From the NCBI GenBank assembly GCA_021786575.1, contig JAJYMY010000002.1:248001-312000 (forward strand): a stretch of 64,000 nt of DNA, in the 5' to 3' direction. Source of the DNA: an archaeon. Its GTDB lineage: Archaea > Thermoproteota > Nitrososphaeria > Nitrososphaerales > Gagatemarchaeaceae. The translations under genes were made by a program, and so were the position numbers. Shown one piece after another: positions 16,825-25,996 of the stretch (positions are counted from its first letter, which is position 1; every line of letters starts with the position of its first letter). A model generated the notes under the pieces. It worked only from the letters and a program-made list of their open reading frames with translations. It was not told where the DNA came from and did not search any database.

Positions 16825-18585
16825 TTGTGGGCTCCTAGAAAAGAGGTTGACAGGGTCGACGTCAACGACAGGAGCTACGACGAAAGGGTCACCGATGTCC
16901 TGATAATCGGGGCCGGAGGGGCCGGGTTAAGGGCGGCCATAGAATCACACGACAGAGGCGCAAAGACTCTTGTTGTCTGCAAGTCACTCCTCGGAAAGGC
17001 TCACACCGTAATGGCAGAAGGAGGTATAGCGGCAGCCCTCGGTAACGTAGACCCCGCGGACTCATGGGAGGTCCACTTCTCCGACACCATCGTTGAGGGG
17101 CAGCACCTCTCGAATTGGAGGATGGTTGAGATATTTGCTAAAGAGGCAATAGAGAGGGTCTACGAACTTGAGAAATACGGGGCTGTCTTCGACCGAACCC
17201 CCGCTGGAAAGATAAGTCAAAGACCCTTTGGTGCCCATACCTACAGGCGCCTTTGCAACATTGGGGACCGGACGGGCCTCGAACTAATCCGCACGCTCCA
17301 AGACCAACTCATAGCTAGGAGCGTTCCCTTCATGGACGAGGTCATGATCACCTGCCTATTCAGGGACCCGAAGACGGGGAGGGCAGCAGGAGCGATGGGG
17401 ATTGACGTAAAGACAGGGAAGCTTCTCCTGTTCAGAGCCAAGGCAGTCATATTGGCTACGGGGGGTTCTGGGAGGGTCTATCAGGTGACGTCCAACTCAT
17501 ATGAGAGCACCGGGGACGGCATAGGGATGGCTTACAGGGCTGGGGCCGAGCTGATGGACATGGAGATGATTCAATTCCACCCTACTGGAATGATCTATCC
17601 GCCTGGGGTGCGGGGGATGCTCGTCACGGAGGCTGTCAGGGGGGAGGGCGGGATTCTCACTAATTCTGTTGGGGAGAGGTTCATGTCCAGGTATGACCCA
17701 AAGAGGATGGAGCTCTCCGCAAGGGACGTGGTGGCCAGGTCGATATATACGGAAATTATGGCTGGGAGAGGAAGCAAGGGTGGGGGGGTCTATCTCGACA
17801 TCACCCAGCGGGGTGCGGAGTACATCAAGAGGAAACTCCCCAGCATGTATGACCAGTTCATGGCATTCGCTGACATAGACATAACGAAAGACAAGATGGA
17901 AGTGGCGCCCACCGTCCACTACCAGATGGGAGGTGTCAGGGTCAACCCTGAGACTGCTGAGAGTAGCGTAGCAGGGCTCTATGCTGCAGGCGAGGTGGCG
18001 AGCGGGCTTCACGGGGCAAATAGGCTGGGGGGAAACTCACTTTCGGACATACTTGTCTTCGGGAAGAGGGCAGGGGAATCCGCTGCAAAGAGTGTCGCCG
18101 CAATGGACCTTCCATCGGTCGACGGAGAAAGTATCGAGAAGGAGATATCAAGGGTGCTGTCTCCCTTTTCAACCACAGGGAATGCCAACCCGTTCCATAT
18201 CAAGGAGGAGATCGCGTCCAACATGTGGAAGCACGTAGGCATTGTCAGAAACGCGGCGGACCTCGAGGCAGGCTTAATCGAGTTGGAGAAGCTCAGAGAT
18301 GAGGCGAAGGGTTTGAAAGCGGTGGGGGAGCGCGCATATAATCAGTCTTGGACAGACTCGCTCCAAGTCCTGGACATGCTGCTAGTCTGTGAAGCGATAA
18401 TCGGGTCAGCTCTGGAAAGGAAGGAGAGCCGTGGTGCCCATACAAGGTCCGACTTTCCATCTAAGGACCCAAAGTGGTTGGTGAACATAGTCACCTCTCA
18501 GATAGATGGCAAGATGGTTCGTCGTACAGAGCCTGTTCCCACCCCACCTGAGGCGCTCCTTAGTCTTATCAAGGAGGATGACTGA
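16825..18585 (+). CDS. sdhA: Succinate dehydrogenase / fumarate reductase flavoprotein subunit
   Basis: 586-residue FAD subunit. It has the dinucleotide-binding VLIIGAGGAGLRAAIES, GKAHTVMAEGGIAAALG with the His expected to carry covalent FAD, the substrate-site IQFHPTGMIYPPG, and the C-terminal GLYAAGEVASGLHGANRLGG. It oxidises succinate in the TCA cycle and passes electrons to SdhB. TTG at 16825 is the only usable start in frame before the FAD motif. A CTTATTAT box lies near 16779 and a GGTAC/GTACC inverted repeat just before the start. Its stop overlaps sdhB. Confidence 0.95.
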   Translation: MWAPRKEVDRVDVNDRSYDERVTDVLIIGAGGAGLRAAIESHDRGAKTLVVCKSLLGKAHTVMAEGGIAAALGNVDPADSWEVHFSDTIVEGQHLSNWRMVEIFAKEAIERVYELEKYGAVFDRTPAGKISQRPFGAHTYRRLCNIGDRTGLELIRTLQDQLIARSVPFMDEVMITCLFRDPKTGRAAGAMGIDVKTGKLLLFRAKAVILATGGSGRVYQVTSNSYESTGDGIGMAYRAGAELMDMEMIQFHPTGMIYPPGVRGMLVTEAVRGEGGILTNSVGERFMSRYDPKRMELSARDVVARSIYTEIMAGRGSKGGGVYLDITQRGAEYIKRKLPSMYDQFMAFADIDITKDKMEVAPTVHYQMGGVRVNPETAESSVAGLYAAGEVASGLHGANRLGGNSLSDILVFGKRAGESAAKSVAAMDLPSVDGESIEKEISRVLSPFSTTGNANPFHIKEEIASNMWKHVGIVRNAADLEAGLIELEKLRDEAKGLKAVGERAYNQSWTDSLQVLDMLLVCEAIIGSALERKESRGAHTRSDFPSKDPKWLVNIVTSQIDGKMVRRTEPVPTPPEALLSLIKEDD

Positions 18586-19372
18586 GGCGATGAGCGAAAC
18601 CGGCGAGCGACGTGACCGGAAGAAGACGGTCAAATTGAGGATTCTTAGGGGGGTCGGCGGCCAGACTTCCCCCCCTCACTACGACGTCTATGAGGTTCCT
18701 CGAGAGGATGGGATGGTGGTCCTGAACGCTGTCCACTATATACAATCGAATCTTGACCCTTCTCTTTCGGTCAGGTGGAACTGCAAGGCAGGGCGGTGCG
18801 GCTCCTGCTCGGCCGAGATAAACGGTAGGCCACAACTGATGTGCAAGACAAGGGTAGACTCCATCGACGGTGAGATTACGATTGAACCCATGCAGGCATT
18901 CCCTAGATTGAAGGACCTGGTCACTGATGTCACCGCCAATTGGAAAGTTGCGGCACAGATTCCACCGTTCACCCCCAAGGCCAACGCTGGAGACATCTTC
19001 ACCTTCTACCAAGCGGACGTAGACAGGTCGAGGGAATTCAGGCGCTGCATCGAGTGTTTCTTGTGTATGGACGTCTGTCATGTGATAAGGGAGCATGAGG
19101 CGGACTACATAGGTCCCAGATGGGTTGTGAAAGCCGCGTCCCTCGACATGCACCCCATGGACGGGCTGAACAGGTCAAAGTTCATGAAGGAGACCGGAGG
19201 GCTCGGTTATTGCAACATAACGAAGTGCTGCCAAGAGATATGCCCCGAGCACATCGTTATAACTGACGACGCGATTATACCAGAGAAGGAGCGAGTTGTG
19301 GACAGGCATTACGACCCCCTCCTCTGGGTATACAGGCATCTCAAACGGAATGCTGAAGCCGAGGGAATGTAA
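18578..19372 (+). CDS. sdhB: Succinate dehydrogenase iron-sulfur subunit
   Basis: About 264 aa. The N-terminal ferredoxin domain holds the [2Fe-2S] ligands in CKAGRCGSCSAEINGRPQLM plus MCKTRV, and the C-terminal part has CIECFLCMDVC and CNITKCCQEICPE for the [4Fe-4S] and [3Fe-4S] clusters. It relays electrons from SdhA to the membrane anchor. The frame opens earlier, but the ATG at 18578 overlapping the sdhA stop (or the next ATG at 18590) is the natural start. Confidence 0.94.
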   Translation: MTEAMSETGERRDRKKTVKLRILRGVGGQTSPPHYDVYEVPREDGMVVLNAVHYIQSNLDPSLSVRWNCKAGRCGSCSAEINGRPQLMCKTRVDSIDGEITIEPMQAFPRLKDLVTDVTANWKVAAQIPPFTPKANAGDIFTFYQADVDRSREFRRCIECFLCMDVCHVIREHEADYIGPRWVVKAASLDMHPMDGLNRSKFMKETGGLGYCNITKCCQEICPEHIVITDDAIIPEKERVVDRHYDPLLWVYRHLKRNAEAEGM

Positions 19373-19570
19373 CAAGGGGCGGGTAGAACCGCGGCCGCAA
19401 CGCGACCCCATGACAAAACCCCTTTCCTTCATTTGTACACAATGTTAGGGGTGCCCGTGTATGGAAGCTGACTCGCCCCACAGGAAGAGAGGGTGACAGA
19501 GGGAATGGAAACGAGGGCAGCAGATGGCAAACGCTTGTTTTCTGCCCAAAGGGCGTTTCATGATGGACAT

Positions 19571-19580
19571 CTTTATAACC
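19571..19580 (+). promoter_or_regulatory. Promoter of the long ribosomal protein operon
   Basis: CTTTATAACC is a strong TATA box. A GAGAGG Shine-Dalgarno at 19605-19610 and a GTG at 19617 follow. No other strong TATA box stood out between the genes up to truB, so this may drive the whole array. Confidence 0.55.
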
Positions 19581-19616
19581 GCATCAACAATCGGCCGGGT
19601 CTACGAGAGGGATAAA

Positions 19617-20078
19617 GTGCCTCACCACGGTTACAGTTTCCAGGGTTTCGACCCGGCGGTACACGTCAGGGCTAGCGGGAGAGAAGTAAACATATCGCCC
19701 AAGGCGGCGAGAGAAGTCGCCTTGACAATCAAAGGAATGTTGCTCACGAGGGCCATAGACCTCCTCGAGCAGGTCGAGAGCAAAGAGATGCCAATAGCTT
19801 TCAGGCGCCACAAGTTGAAGGTGGGTCATAGGAGCGAACTTCAAGGATTCCCGACCGGGTCCTACCCTGTCAGGACTGCGAAGGCGTACCTCGGCGTCCT
19901 CCACAACCTCCAGGGGAACACCGAATTCAAGGGGCTCGACCCTGAACGTGTGAAGATAATCCATGCTGCTGGCTACGCCGGGAGGACCGTGAAAGACTAC
20001 TATCCTCGCGCCTTCGGCAGGAGTTCTCCCAATTTCCATCAGCTGGTTCATATCGAGGTCGTGGGCAAGGAAGTCTAG
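19617..20078 (+). CDS. rpl22: Ribosomal protein uL22
   Basis: Large-subunit protein lining the exit tunnel, about 153 aa. VPHHGYSFQGFDP at the start and NISPKAAREVALTIKGM match archaeal uL22, and YAGRTVKDYYPRAFGRSS is the C-terminal loop. The frame is open back to 19524, but the promoter TATA at 19571 and a Shine-Dalgarno GAGAGG six bases before GTG 19617 place the start there. It is the first gene of the operon, so uL3, uL4, uL23, uL2 and uS19 must lie elsewhere. Confidence 0.93.
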   Translation: MPHHGYSFQGFDPAVHVRASGREVNISPKAAREVALTIKGMLLTRAIDLLEQVESKEMPIAFRRHKLKVGHRSELQGFPTGSYPVRTAKAYLGVLHNLQGNTEFKGLDPERVKIIHAAGYAGRTVKDYYPRAFGRSSPNFHQLVHIEVVGKEV

Positions 20079-20080
20079 CG

Positions 20081-20764
20081 ATGTCGGTCCAGCAGCGAAC
20101 CACTGTGAAGTCGATTCTGACGTCTAGCATGTCGTACGCTGACTTGGACGAGTTCTTCGAGAAGGAACTGAGAGACGCCGGCTACGGGGGGCTTGAGATA
20201 CAGAAGTCTCCCGTCGGGACGACGCTCAAGGTCTACGTGGCCCGGCCGGGGCTCGCCATCGGGAGGCGAGGGACGGGGATCAAGGATCTGACCGACAAGG
20301 TCGTCGCCAAGTTCGGGCTCCCAAACGCCCAGATCGCCGTGACTGAAGTGGAGGGGCCAGAACTCAACGCGAGAATCATGGCCGCCAGGATTGCACAGAT
20401 AGTGGCGCGCGGGACCGCCTTCCGCAGGGCCGCTCAGTGGACTGTAAACAACATCATGAACGCCGGCGCCGCGGGGGTCGAGATTTCTGTCGCCGGGAAG
20501 CTCCGCAGCGACAGGTCTCATGGAGAGAAGTACAGGGCGGGGGTCGTCCCGAAGAGCGGCGACACGGCCGATAGGTCGGTGGACCAGGCCACCACCGACG
20601 TCCTGATGAAGCTGGGCCTCTATGGGATTAAGGTGAAGATAGCGCTTAAGGACGCGCTCCCGCCTGACTTCCAGTTGAAGGAAGACATCAAAGAGGAGAG
20701 CAAAGGAGAGAACATAGGAGATGCCACAACTCAAACCGAAGGAGCTGCGGAATCAGGGCGCTGA
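20081..20764 (+). CDS. rps3: Ribosomal protein uS3
   Basis: Small-subunit head protein at the mRNA entry, 227 aa. The N-terminal KH domain has the GxxG loop in GLAIGRRGTGIKDL, followed by the C-terminal uS3 domain (SVAGKLRSDRSHGEKYRAG). The acidic C-terminal tail overlaps the start of uL29 by 44 nt in another frame. Confidence 0.96.
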   Translation: MSVQQRTTVKSILTSSMSYADLDEFFEKELRDAGYGGLEIQKSPVGTTLKVYVARPGLAIGRRGTGIKDLTDKVVAKFGLPNAQIAVTEVEGPELNARIMAARIAQIVARGTAFRRAAQWTVNNIMNAGAAGVEISVAGKLRSDRSHGEKYRAGVVPKSGDTADRSVDQATTDVLMKLGLYGIKVKIALKDALPPDFQLKEDIKEESKGENIGDATTQTEGAAESGR

Positions 20765-20927
20765 CAAGCTTAGGCAGACGCTCTTCGACCTAAGGTCGGA
20801 GCTCTCCAAGCTGTCAGGCGAGGCCCAGCGAGGGATAGTCAAAAAGGACGTGGGGAACATCAGGCGGATAAGGAAGGACATCGCGCGGGTGATCACGGTC
20901 ATGCACGAAAAGGGGGTAGCCGAGTGA
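20721..20927 (+). CDS. rpl29: Ribosomal protein uL29
   Basis: A 68-residue helical hairpin protein near the exit tunnel. LKPKELRNQGADKLRQTLFD and LRSELSKLSGEAQRG match archaeal uL29. AGGAG stands directly before the ATG, inside the end of the uS3 gene. Its stop overlaps the next gene (Rpp29) by 4 nt. Confidence 0.93.
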   Translation: MPQLKPKELRNQGADKLRQTLFDLRSELSKLSGEAQRGIVKKDVGNIRRIRKDIARVITVMHEKGVAE

Positions 20928-21157
20928 ACCTGATAGGAGGGACGCTGAAGGTGCTGGCGTCCTCCGACCCGTCCAAGGTCGGAAGGTCTGGAAAGGTCCT
21001 CTTGGAGACTGCCAACACGCTGATCATCGCGTCCAGAGGGGACTCCATCGTCGTAGAGAAGAATGGGGCGGCATTCCTCCTCGGCACGGGGAGGATGGTG
21101 TCGGGGACAGAAATCGCTGGGAGACTCGAGGACAGGCTGGGGAGGGGGTTCCGTTGA
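20924..21157 (+). CDS. rnp1: RNase P protein subunit Rpp29 (Rnp1)
   Basis: A 77-residue Sm-like barrel protein of the tRNA 5'-processing enzyme. LIGGTLKVLASSDP, GRSGKVLLETANTLII and the position between uL29 and uS17 identify it. Archaea commonly keep this gene here. It is short for the family but complete. It starts with GTG overlapping the uL29 stop and itself overlaps uS17. Confidence 0.85.
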   Translation: MNLIGGTLKVLASSDPSKVGRSGKVLLETANTLIIASRGDSIVVEKNGAAFLLGTGRMVSGTEIAGRLEDRLGRGFR

Positions 21158-21480
21158 GCTCTGCGGGTCTCGAAGTGGCGCCTCCTAAAAGGAAGTGCCA
21201 GGACGACCGGTGTCCCTTCCACGGTCACGTCAAGATCAGGGGGAGGCTGCTCGCAGGCAAAGCCGTCTCCACCGCGGGGAGGAGCTTCGCCGTGGTCGAG
21301 ATGGAGTACCTCCACATGGTGCCGAAGTTCAACAGGGGTGAGAGGCGAAGGAGCCGCGTCAGCGCACACGTCCCTCCTTGCATTGAAGTCAGGGACGGTG
21401 ACGCCGTGACTCTAGGTGAATGCAGGCCGCTCTCGAAGACAATCGCGTTCGTCGTTGTCGAGTCTAGGAGGAGTACGTAG
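21154..21480 (+). CDS. rps17: Ribosomal protein uS17
   Basis: 16S rRNA-binding protein, 108 aa. The archaeal N-terminal extension has CQDDRCPFHGHVKIRG, with a Cys pair like the CDDPNCPFHG found in other archaea. The OB-fold core includes EMEYLHMVPKFNRGERRRSR. TTG start overlapping Rpp29 by 4 nt. Confidence 0.95.
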   Translation: MSSAGLEVAPPKRKCQDDRCPFHGHVKIRGRLLAGKAVSTAGRSFAVVEMEYLHMVPKFNRGERRRSRVSAHVPPCIEVRDGDAVTLGECRPLSKTIAFVVVESRRST

Positions 21481-21914
21481 TGTCCACGAAGTCGCGTGCC
21501 GTCTCGGCCAAAGGGGTCGAGGAGTTCAAGAACTACATCACTAGGGCTATCCCGCTTTATGCGGTCATCACCTGCGCCGACAACACAGGAGCCAAGACAC
21601 TGCGCGTGGTCCAGGTCACGAAGGCGAAGGGGAGGCTCAGCAGGGTCCCCGCGGCGTCGGTGGGAGACTCGGTGGTCTGCGTGGTGAAAAAAGGGCCTCC
21701 TGAACTGAAGAAGACCGTCTTCGGGGCGGTCATCGTGAGGCAGAAGTATCCAGTAAGGAGGGTGAGCGGCCAGCGAGTCGTCTTCGAGGACAACGCGGCC
21801 GTGATAATCACACCGGAGGGAGACCTGAAGGGGACCGACATCAAGGGTCCTGTCGCCAGCGAGGCCGCAGAAAAGTGGCCGAGGATTGCGAACCTCGCAT
21901 CGATCATAGTATAG
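21480..21914 (+). CDS. rpl14: Ribosomal protein uL14
   Basis: 144 aa. CADNTGAKTLRVVQVTKAKG is the highly conserved N-terminal block, and VRQKYPVRRVSGQRVVFEDN and SEAAEKWPRIANLASIIV complete the barrel. It sits at the subunit interface. GTG start sharing one base with the uS17 stop. Confidence 0.96.
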   Translation: MSTKSRAVSAKGVEEFKNYITRAIPLYAVITCADNTGAKTLRVVQVTKAKGRLSRVPAASVGDSVVCVVKKGPPELKKTVFGAVIVRQKYPVRRVSGQRVVFEDNAAVIITPEGDLKGTDIKGPVASEAAEKWPRIANLASIIV

Positions 21915-21924
21915 GTGGTTTTGG

Positions 21925-22215
21925 TTGAAGTTCGGGTCCCAGCTGTCGGCAGAGCTCAGGGGAAAGCACGGCAAGCGCAGCGTGAGGCCGCGGGTAGGCG
22001 ATTCAGTTAGGATAGTAAGGGGGGAGTTCAAGGGGATCGAAGGAAAGATCACGAAAGTAGATTCATTCGCCGGGGTGGTGAACGTCGAAGGGGTAACGCA
22101 CGAGAAGCTCAAGGGCGGGACCGCCCCGGTCCCGATACACTCTTCCAACGTCGTAGTGACCGGTCTGACTCTCGAGGATAAGCGAAGGAAGCATAAGCTG
22201 GAGGTGACTGAATAG
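21925..22215 (+). CDS. rpl24: Ribosomal protein uL24
   Basis: 96 aa, early-assembly protein at the 5' end of 23S rRNA. The KOW motif is visible in DSVRIVRGEFKGIEGKITKV, and the N-terminus has the SAELRGKHGKRSVRPR basic block. TTG start, 10 nt after uL14; its stop shares one base with the eS4 start. Confidence 0.94.
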   Translation: MKFGSQLSAELRGKHGKRSVRPRVGDSVRIVRGEFKGIEGKITKVDSFAGVVNVEGVTHEKLKGGTAPVPIHSSNVVVTGLTLEDKRRKHKLEVTE

Positions 22216-22943
22216 TGGGAAAGAAGGGAGGGATGAATAAGATGAAGCGCCTGGCCGCCCCGAGGACCTGGGACATCTCCCGCAAGTCCGACAGATTCGT
22301 CTTCAAGCCTCTCCCGGGACCTCACTCTATCTCAGCGTCCTATCCCCTGGGGGTCGTGATACGCGACCTTGCATCCATGGCCACCCTCTCGCGCGAGTTG
22401 AAGTACATGACAAAGACCGGCAAGGTGATGGTCGACGGGCGGGAAAGGCACACCCCGCGCTTCCCGGTTGGGCTGTTCAATGTGGTCAGCGTCCCCGCAG
22501 AAGGTGTAGACTACCGGCTCGTCCCTACCCGGAAGGGCCTCAGGCTCGCCAAGGTGGCACCCGACGAGGCGACGAAGAAACTCTGCAGCATCAACACTAA
22601 GACGAAGGTCAAGGGAGGCCACATCCAGTACGGCCTGCACGACGGCAGGTCGGTCCTGGACGACGACTTGGACCTCGCCCCCGGCGATGCTGTCCTGCTC
22701 GAGGTTCCATCCCAGAAGGTGCTGGGGAACGTCAAGCTGGCGAAGGGCTCTCTAGGCCTCGTGCTGAGCGGAGACAGAGCCGGGCAGCTTGGTAAGATAT
22801 CTGACGTGAAGAAAGGGACCATCTCGCGCGAGAAGATGGTGAAGATCAGCCTCCCCAGCGGCGAAGCAGAAGTTCCATCCCGCCTGGTGTTCCCAGTGGG
22901 GACGTCTTCCCCCTTGATTACTGTAGGAGTGGGCCCATCATGA
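22215..22943 (+). CDS. rps4e: Ribosomal protein eS4
   Basis: Archaeal/eukaryotic small-subunit protein, 242 aa. KKGGMNKMKRLAAPRTWDIS at the N-terminus, an S4-like RNA-binding part (ATLSRELKYMTKTGKVMVDG) and a C-terminal KOW-type region (LVLSGDRAGQLGKISDVKKG). GTG start. Confidence 0.95.
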   Translation: MGKKGGMNKMKRLAAPRTWDISRKSDRFVFKPLPGPHSISASYPLGVVIRDLASMATLSRELKYMTKTGKVMVDGRERHTPRFPVGLFNVVSVPAEGVDYRLVPTRKGLRLAKVAPDEATKKLCSINTKTKVKGGHIQYGLHDGRSVLDDDLDLAPGDAVLLEVPSQKVLGNVKLAKGSLGLVLSGDRAGQLGKISDVKKGTISREKMVKISLPSGEAEVPSRLVFPVGTSSPLITVGVGPS

Positions 22944-23467
22944 GCCAATCGCTAGTCCAGACGCACCCTATGCGCGTAATCAGGGTAGGCAAGGTCGTAG
23001 TGAACATAGGCCTCGGCAAGTCTGGGGAGGCCATCGAGAGGGGGAAGAAGGTATTGGAGCAGGTCACGGGCCAGACCCCCACGCAGACCAGAGCCAAGAA
23101 CTCCGTGAGGGACTTCGGCATTCACAAGGGGGAGCCCATCGGCGTTGTAGTCACAGTTAGAGGGGAAGAGACGAAGGCCCTGATCGAGAAGCTGCTCGCG
23201 GCCAAAGAGAGGAAGCTCCAGGGGTCGTCCTTCGACCAGAGGGGGTCGGTCTCCTTCGGCATCCGGGAGCACATCGAGATACCAGGCATCAGGTACGACC
23301 CGGCGATAGGGATACTCGGGATGAACGTGTCTATCCTTCTCGAGAGGCCAGGGTACTGCGTGGCGAGGCGCAGCCGCAAGACGTCCCGCGTCGGAAAGTC
23401 CCAACAGGTCACTAGGGAGGAGGCGCTGCAGTACTTCAGGGACAATTTCGGAGTGAGCGTTCAATGA
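22940..23467 (+). CDS. rpl5: Ribosomal protein uL5
   Basis: 175 aa, binds 5S r[43 protein letters not shown] and [19 protein letters not shown] are standard archaeal uL5 blocks. Overlaps eS4 and uS14 by 4 nt each (ATGA). Confidence 0.96.
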   Translation: MSQSLVQTHPMRVIRVGKVVVNIGLGKSGEAIERGKKVLEQVTGQTPTQTRAKNSVRDFGIHKGEPIGVVVTVRGEETKALIEKLLAAKERKLQGSSFDQRGSVSFGIREHIEIPGIRYDPAIGILGMNVSILLERPGYCVARRSRKTSRVGKSQQVTREEALQYFRDNFGVSVQ

Positions 23468-23625
23468 AAGTGCGACATCCGAAAGAGAGGAAGTACGGCA
23501 AGTCGACCCACTACTGTAAGAGGTGTGGCCAGTACGGGGCAGTGATTAGATCCTACGACTTGGTCCTCTGCAGGCAGTGTTTCAGAGAGGTCGCCGAGAA
23601 GCTGGGCTTCAGGAAGTACGACTAG
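23464..23625 (+). CDS. rps14: Ribosomal protein uS14 (zinc-ribbon form)
   Basis: A 53-residue protein easily missed by length filters. It begins [15 protein letters not shown] and has two Cys pairs (CKRC and CRQC, 15 residues apart) that should bind zinc, ending [14 protein letters not shown]. Its start overlaps the uL5 stop as ATGA. The position between uL5 and uS8 is the conserved archaeal one. Confidence 0.95.
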   Translation: MKVRHPKERKYGKSTHYCKRCGQYGAVIRSYDLVLCRQCFREVAEKLGFRKYD

Positions 23626-23635
23626 GGTAGAGAAC

Positions 23636-24028
23636 ATGCCAGCGACCAACATCCTAGCAAACCTCTTCGCGAGCCTGCAAAACGCGGAGATGAGGAACAA
23701 GAAGGAGTGCATTGTGATTCCAGCCTCAGCTTTGGCCAGCGAGGTCCTCCGGGTTCTCCAGAAGCGCCGATACATCGGGGAGTTCGAGTTCATCGACGAC
23801 GGGGTCGGGGGCAAGCTTAGGGTTCAGCTGCTGGGTAGGATAAACAAGTGCGGGGTCATCTCCCCCCGGTTCCCAGTCAGATCGTTGAAGCTCGTCGACT
23901 GGGAGCACAGGTACCTTCCTGCAGTAGGGGTCGGGACGCTCATCGTCTCCACCTCGCAGGGTGTCATGCCGCACGTCGAAGCCCAGGAGAAGAAGATAGG
24001 CGGGAGGTTGATTGGATATGTCTACTGA
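23636..24028 (+). CDS. rps8: Ribosomal protein uS8
   Basis: 130 aa. NILANLFASLQNAEMRNKKE, VLQKRRYIGEFEFIDDG and GTLIVSTSQGVMPHVEAQEK match archaeal uS8 (16S rRNA central domain). Its 3' end overlaps the uL6 start by 17 nt. Confidence 0.96.
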   Translation: MPATNILANLFASLQNAEMRNKKECIVIPASALASEVLRVLQKRRYIGEFEFIDDGVGGKLRVQLLGRINKCGVISPRFPVRSLKLVDWEHRYLPAVGVGTLIVSTSQGVMPHVEAQEKKIGGRLIGYVY

Positions 24029-24563
24029 CACGACGCAGGAGACCGCTATCGCTCTCCCAGAGGGCGTGTCGGTCAAGTTGGAAGGGAGGACATTGTCCAT
24101 CAAGGGAAAGCTCGGGGAGGCCAAGAAGCGCTTCGACAAGGTCAACGTCAACCTCTCGGTCCAAGGGAACAAGGTGACGCTCTCCCCATTCTCCGCTAAG
24201 AAGAAGGACAACGTGATAATCAATACCGTGGCCAGCATAGTGAACAACATGGTCACCGGCGTGACCAAGGGGTTCACCTACAAGCTTAAGGTGGTCTACG
24301 CTCACTTCCCGATCACCGTGAAGGTAAAGGGGGACCAGGTGCTGGTCGAGAACTTCGTGGGGGAGCGTTCTCCACGGATATCGCAGATAGTCGGAGGGTG
24401 CAAGGTCTCTGTGGAGGGGGACGACGTGATTGTGAAGGGGGTCTCCCTCGAGGACGTAGGCCAGACCGCGGCCAACGTGGAGCTAGCGACAAAGATCAGG
24501 CGGAAGGATCAGAGGGTCTTCCTCGACGGCGTATACATATACCATAAGGAGGAGGGCCAGTAA
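24012..24563 (+). CDS. rpl6: Ribosomal protein uL6
   Basis: 183 aa with two related domains. VKLEGRTLSIKGKLGEAKKR in the first and VSLEDVGQTAANVELATKI with RRKDQRVFLDGVYIY in the second are characteristic. Starts at ATG 24012 or 24018 within the end of uS8. Confidence 0.95.
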   Translation: MDMSTDTTQETAIALPEGVSVKLEGRTLSIKGKLGEAKKRFDKVNVNLSVQGNKVTLSPFSAKKKDNVIINTVASIVNNMVTGVTKGFTYKLKVVYAHFPITVKVKGDQVLVENFVGERSPRISQIVGGCKVSVEGDDVIVKGVSLEDVGQTAANVELATKIRRKDQRVFLDGVYIYHKEEGQ

Positions 24564-24568
24564 GACAA

Positions 24569-24997
24569 ATGTCGAAGGCGAAGCAGACAGAGGAGAACAG
24601 GCTGAAGAGCCTAGTGGCCAAGAGGAAGGAGGCGTCTGATTCCAGGCCCGCCTTCGTCAGGCAGGAGAGTTGGCGTTACGTCAGGATACACCCCGAGTGG
24701 AGGAAGCCCAAGGGGGTCGACAGTAAGATGAGACGCCAGGACAAGGGATGGCCTCCCCTCGTTAGGGTAGGCTACCGAGGCCCTGCCGCGGCCAGGGGCC
24801 TGCACCCTAGCGGCCACTACGAGGTTCTAGTACACAGGCCTGTTGATCTTGCTCATCTGGTGCCGGGGAGGGACGTAGCGAGGATAGGCGGAACAGTTGG
24901 CGCAAAGAAGAGGGCGGCGATCATAGAGAGGGCGACCGAGCTTGGGATACGGGTCGTGAATCCGACGGGGTTGAGGATAATTGAATCTAAAGAGTAA
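24569..24997 (+). CDS. rpl32e: Ribosomal protein eL32
   Basis: 142 aa. HPEWRKPKGVDSKMRRQDKG is the hallmark of eL32, followed by VRVGYRGPAAARGLHPSG. The N-terminal 35 residues are a basic extension. The C-terminus overlaps the eL19 start by 17 nt. Confidence 0.95.
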   Translation: MSKAKQTEENRLKSLVAKRKEASDSRPAFVRQESWRYVRIHPEWRKPKGVDSKMRRQDKGWPPLVRVGYRGPAAARGLHPSGHYEVLVHRPVDLAHLVPGRDVARIGGTVGAKKRAAIIERATELGIRVVNPTGLRIIESKE

Positions 24998-25415
24998 GCG
25001 CCGGCTCGCGGCCTCGGTCTTAGGGGTCGGGGTGGACCGAATCATATTCGACGACGAGTACAGCGACCTGATCCAGGACGCCATCACGAGGAGCACCATC
25101 CGCGGGTTGGTGGGGTTCGGGGCGATTACCGTGTCACCAGAGAAAGGCGTCTCCAGGGGGAGGTTCAGGGCAAGGTCAAAGAGGCTCAAGCGTGGGCGAG
25201 GCGCAGGCTCTACTGAAGGAAAGGCCACCGCAAGGAATCCCCGAAAGGACCAGTGGATATCGAAGGTACGCGCCTTGAGGTGGCGCCTGAAGGTCGCCAA
25301 AGATAGGAAGGAGATCAGCGATGACGCCTACAAGAGCCTCTACAAGCAGGTGAAAGGAGGCCAGGTGAGGGGCGTGAAGCACCTTCTCGATCTGATGAAG
25401 GAGGCGAAGAAGTGA
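24981..25415 (+). CDS. rpl19e: Ribosomal protein eL19
   Basis: 144 aa. NLKSKRRLAASVLGVGVDRI at the start and GRGAGSTEGKATARNPRKD and VRALRWRLKVAKDRKEISDD downstream are typical. It is long-helical and basic, as in other archaea. TTG start inside eL32; its stop overlaps uL18 by 4 nt. Confidence 0.95.
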   Translation: MNLKSKRRLAASVLGVGVDRIIFDDEYSDLIQDAITRSTIRGLVGFGAITVSPEKGVSRGRFRARSKRLKRGRGAGSTEGKATARNPRKDQWISKVRALRWRLKVAKDRKEISDDAYKSLYKQVKGGQVRGVKHLLDLMKEAKK

Positions 25416-25996
25416 CGCAGGGCCACGTGCAGACCCTCCGAAGGAGGCGCCAGGGTGTCACCGACTACAGGGCCAGGAAGCGGGCGATAATTTCACAGAG
25501 GCCCCTTCTGGTGGTGAGGGTTTCAAACAAGAACGTCAGCACCCAGTTCGTAAAACCCACCGTGAATGGAGACGTGGTCTTGTCGTCTTCTCACTCCAGA
25601 GAGCTGTCTAAGCTGGGCTGGCACGGCTCGGCGAAGTCGACGCCCGCCTGCTACCTCCTAGGGAGGCTAGCTGGGAAAAAGGCCGTCGCCGCAGGGGTGA
25701 AGGAAGCAGTTGTCTACAACGGCCTGGTCCCGTTCATCAGGGGGTCGAGGGTGGCAGCCCTGCTGAAGGGAGTGGTCGATTCCGGACTTGCAGTCCCTGT
25801 GGGCGAAAAGGCCTTCCCAGACGAGGAAAGGCTCTCCGGCAAGCCCATCGCAGAGTACGCGGCGAAACTCGCCGCCGAGGACAAGGACGCATACGGTAAG
25901 GCGTTCTCTGCTATGCTCAGGGCTGGTTTCAAGCCAGAAAACTACGCAGAGGAGTTCGAAAAGGTCAAGGCCTTGATATCGGAGGCGGGCAAGTAA
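25412..25996 (+). CDS. rpl18: Ribosomal protein uL18
   Basis: 194 aa, contacts 5S rRNA with uL5. RRRRQGVTDYRARKRAIISQ, RPLLVVRVSNKNVSTQFVKP and TPACYLLGRLAGKKA fit archaeal uL18. GTG start; shares one base with the uS5 ATG. Confidence 0.95.
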   Translation: MTQGHVQTLRRRRQGVTDYRARKRAIISQRPLLVVRVSNKNVSTQFVKPTVNGDVVLSSSHSRELSKLGWHGSAKSTPACYLLGRLAGKKAVAAGVKEAVVYNGLVPFIRGSRVAALLKGVVDSGLAVPVGEKAFPDEERLSGKPIAEYAAKLAAEDKDAYGKAFSAMLRAGFKPENYAEEFEKVKALISEAGK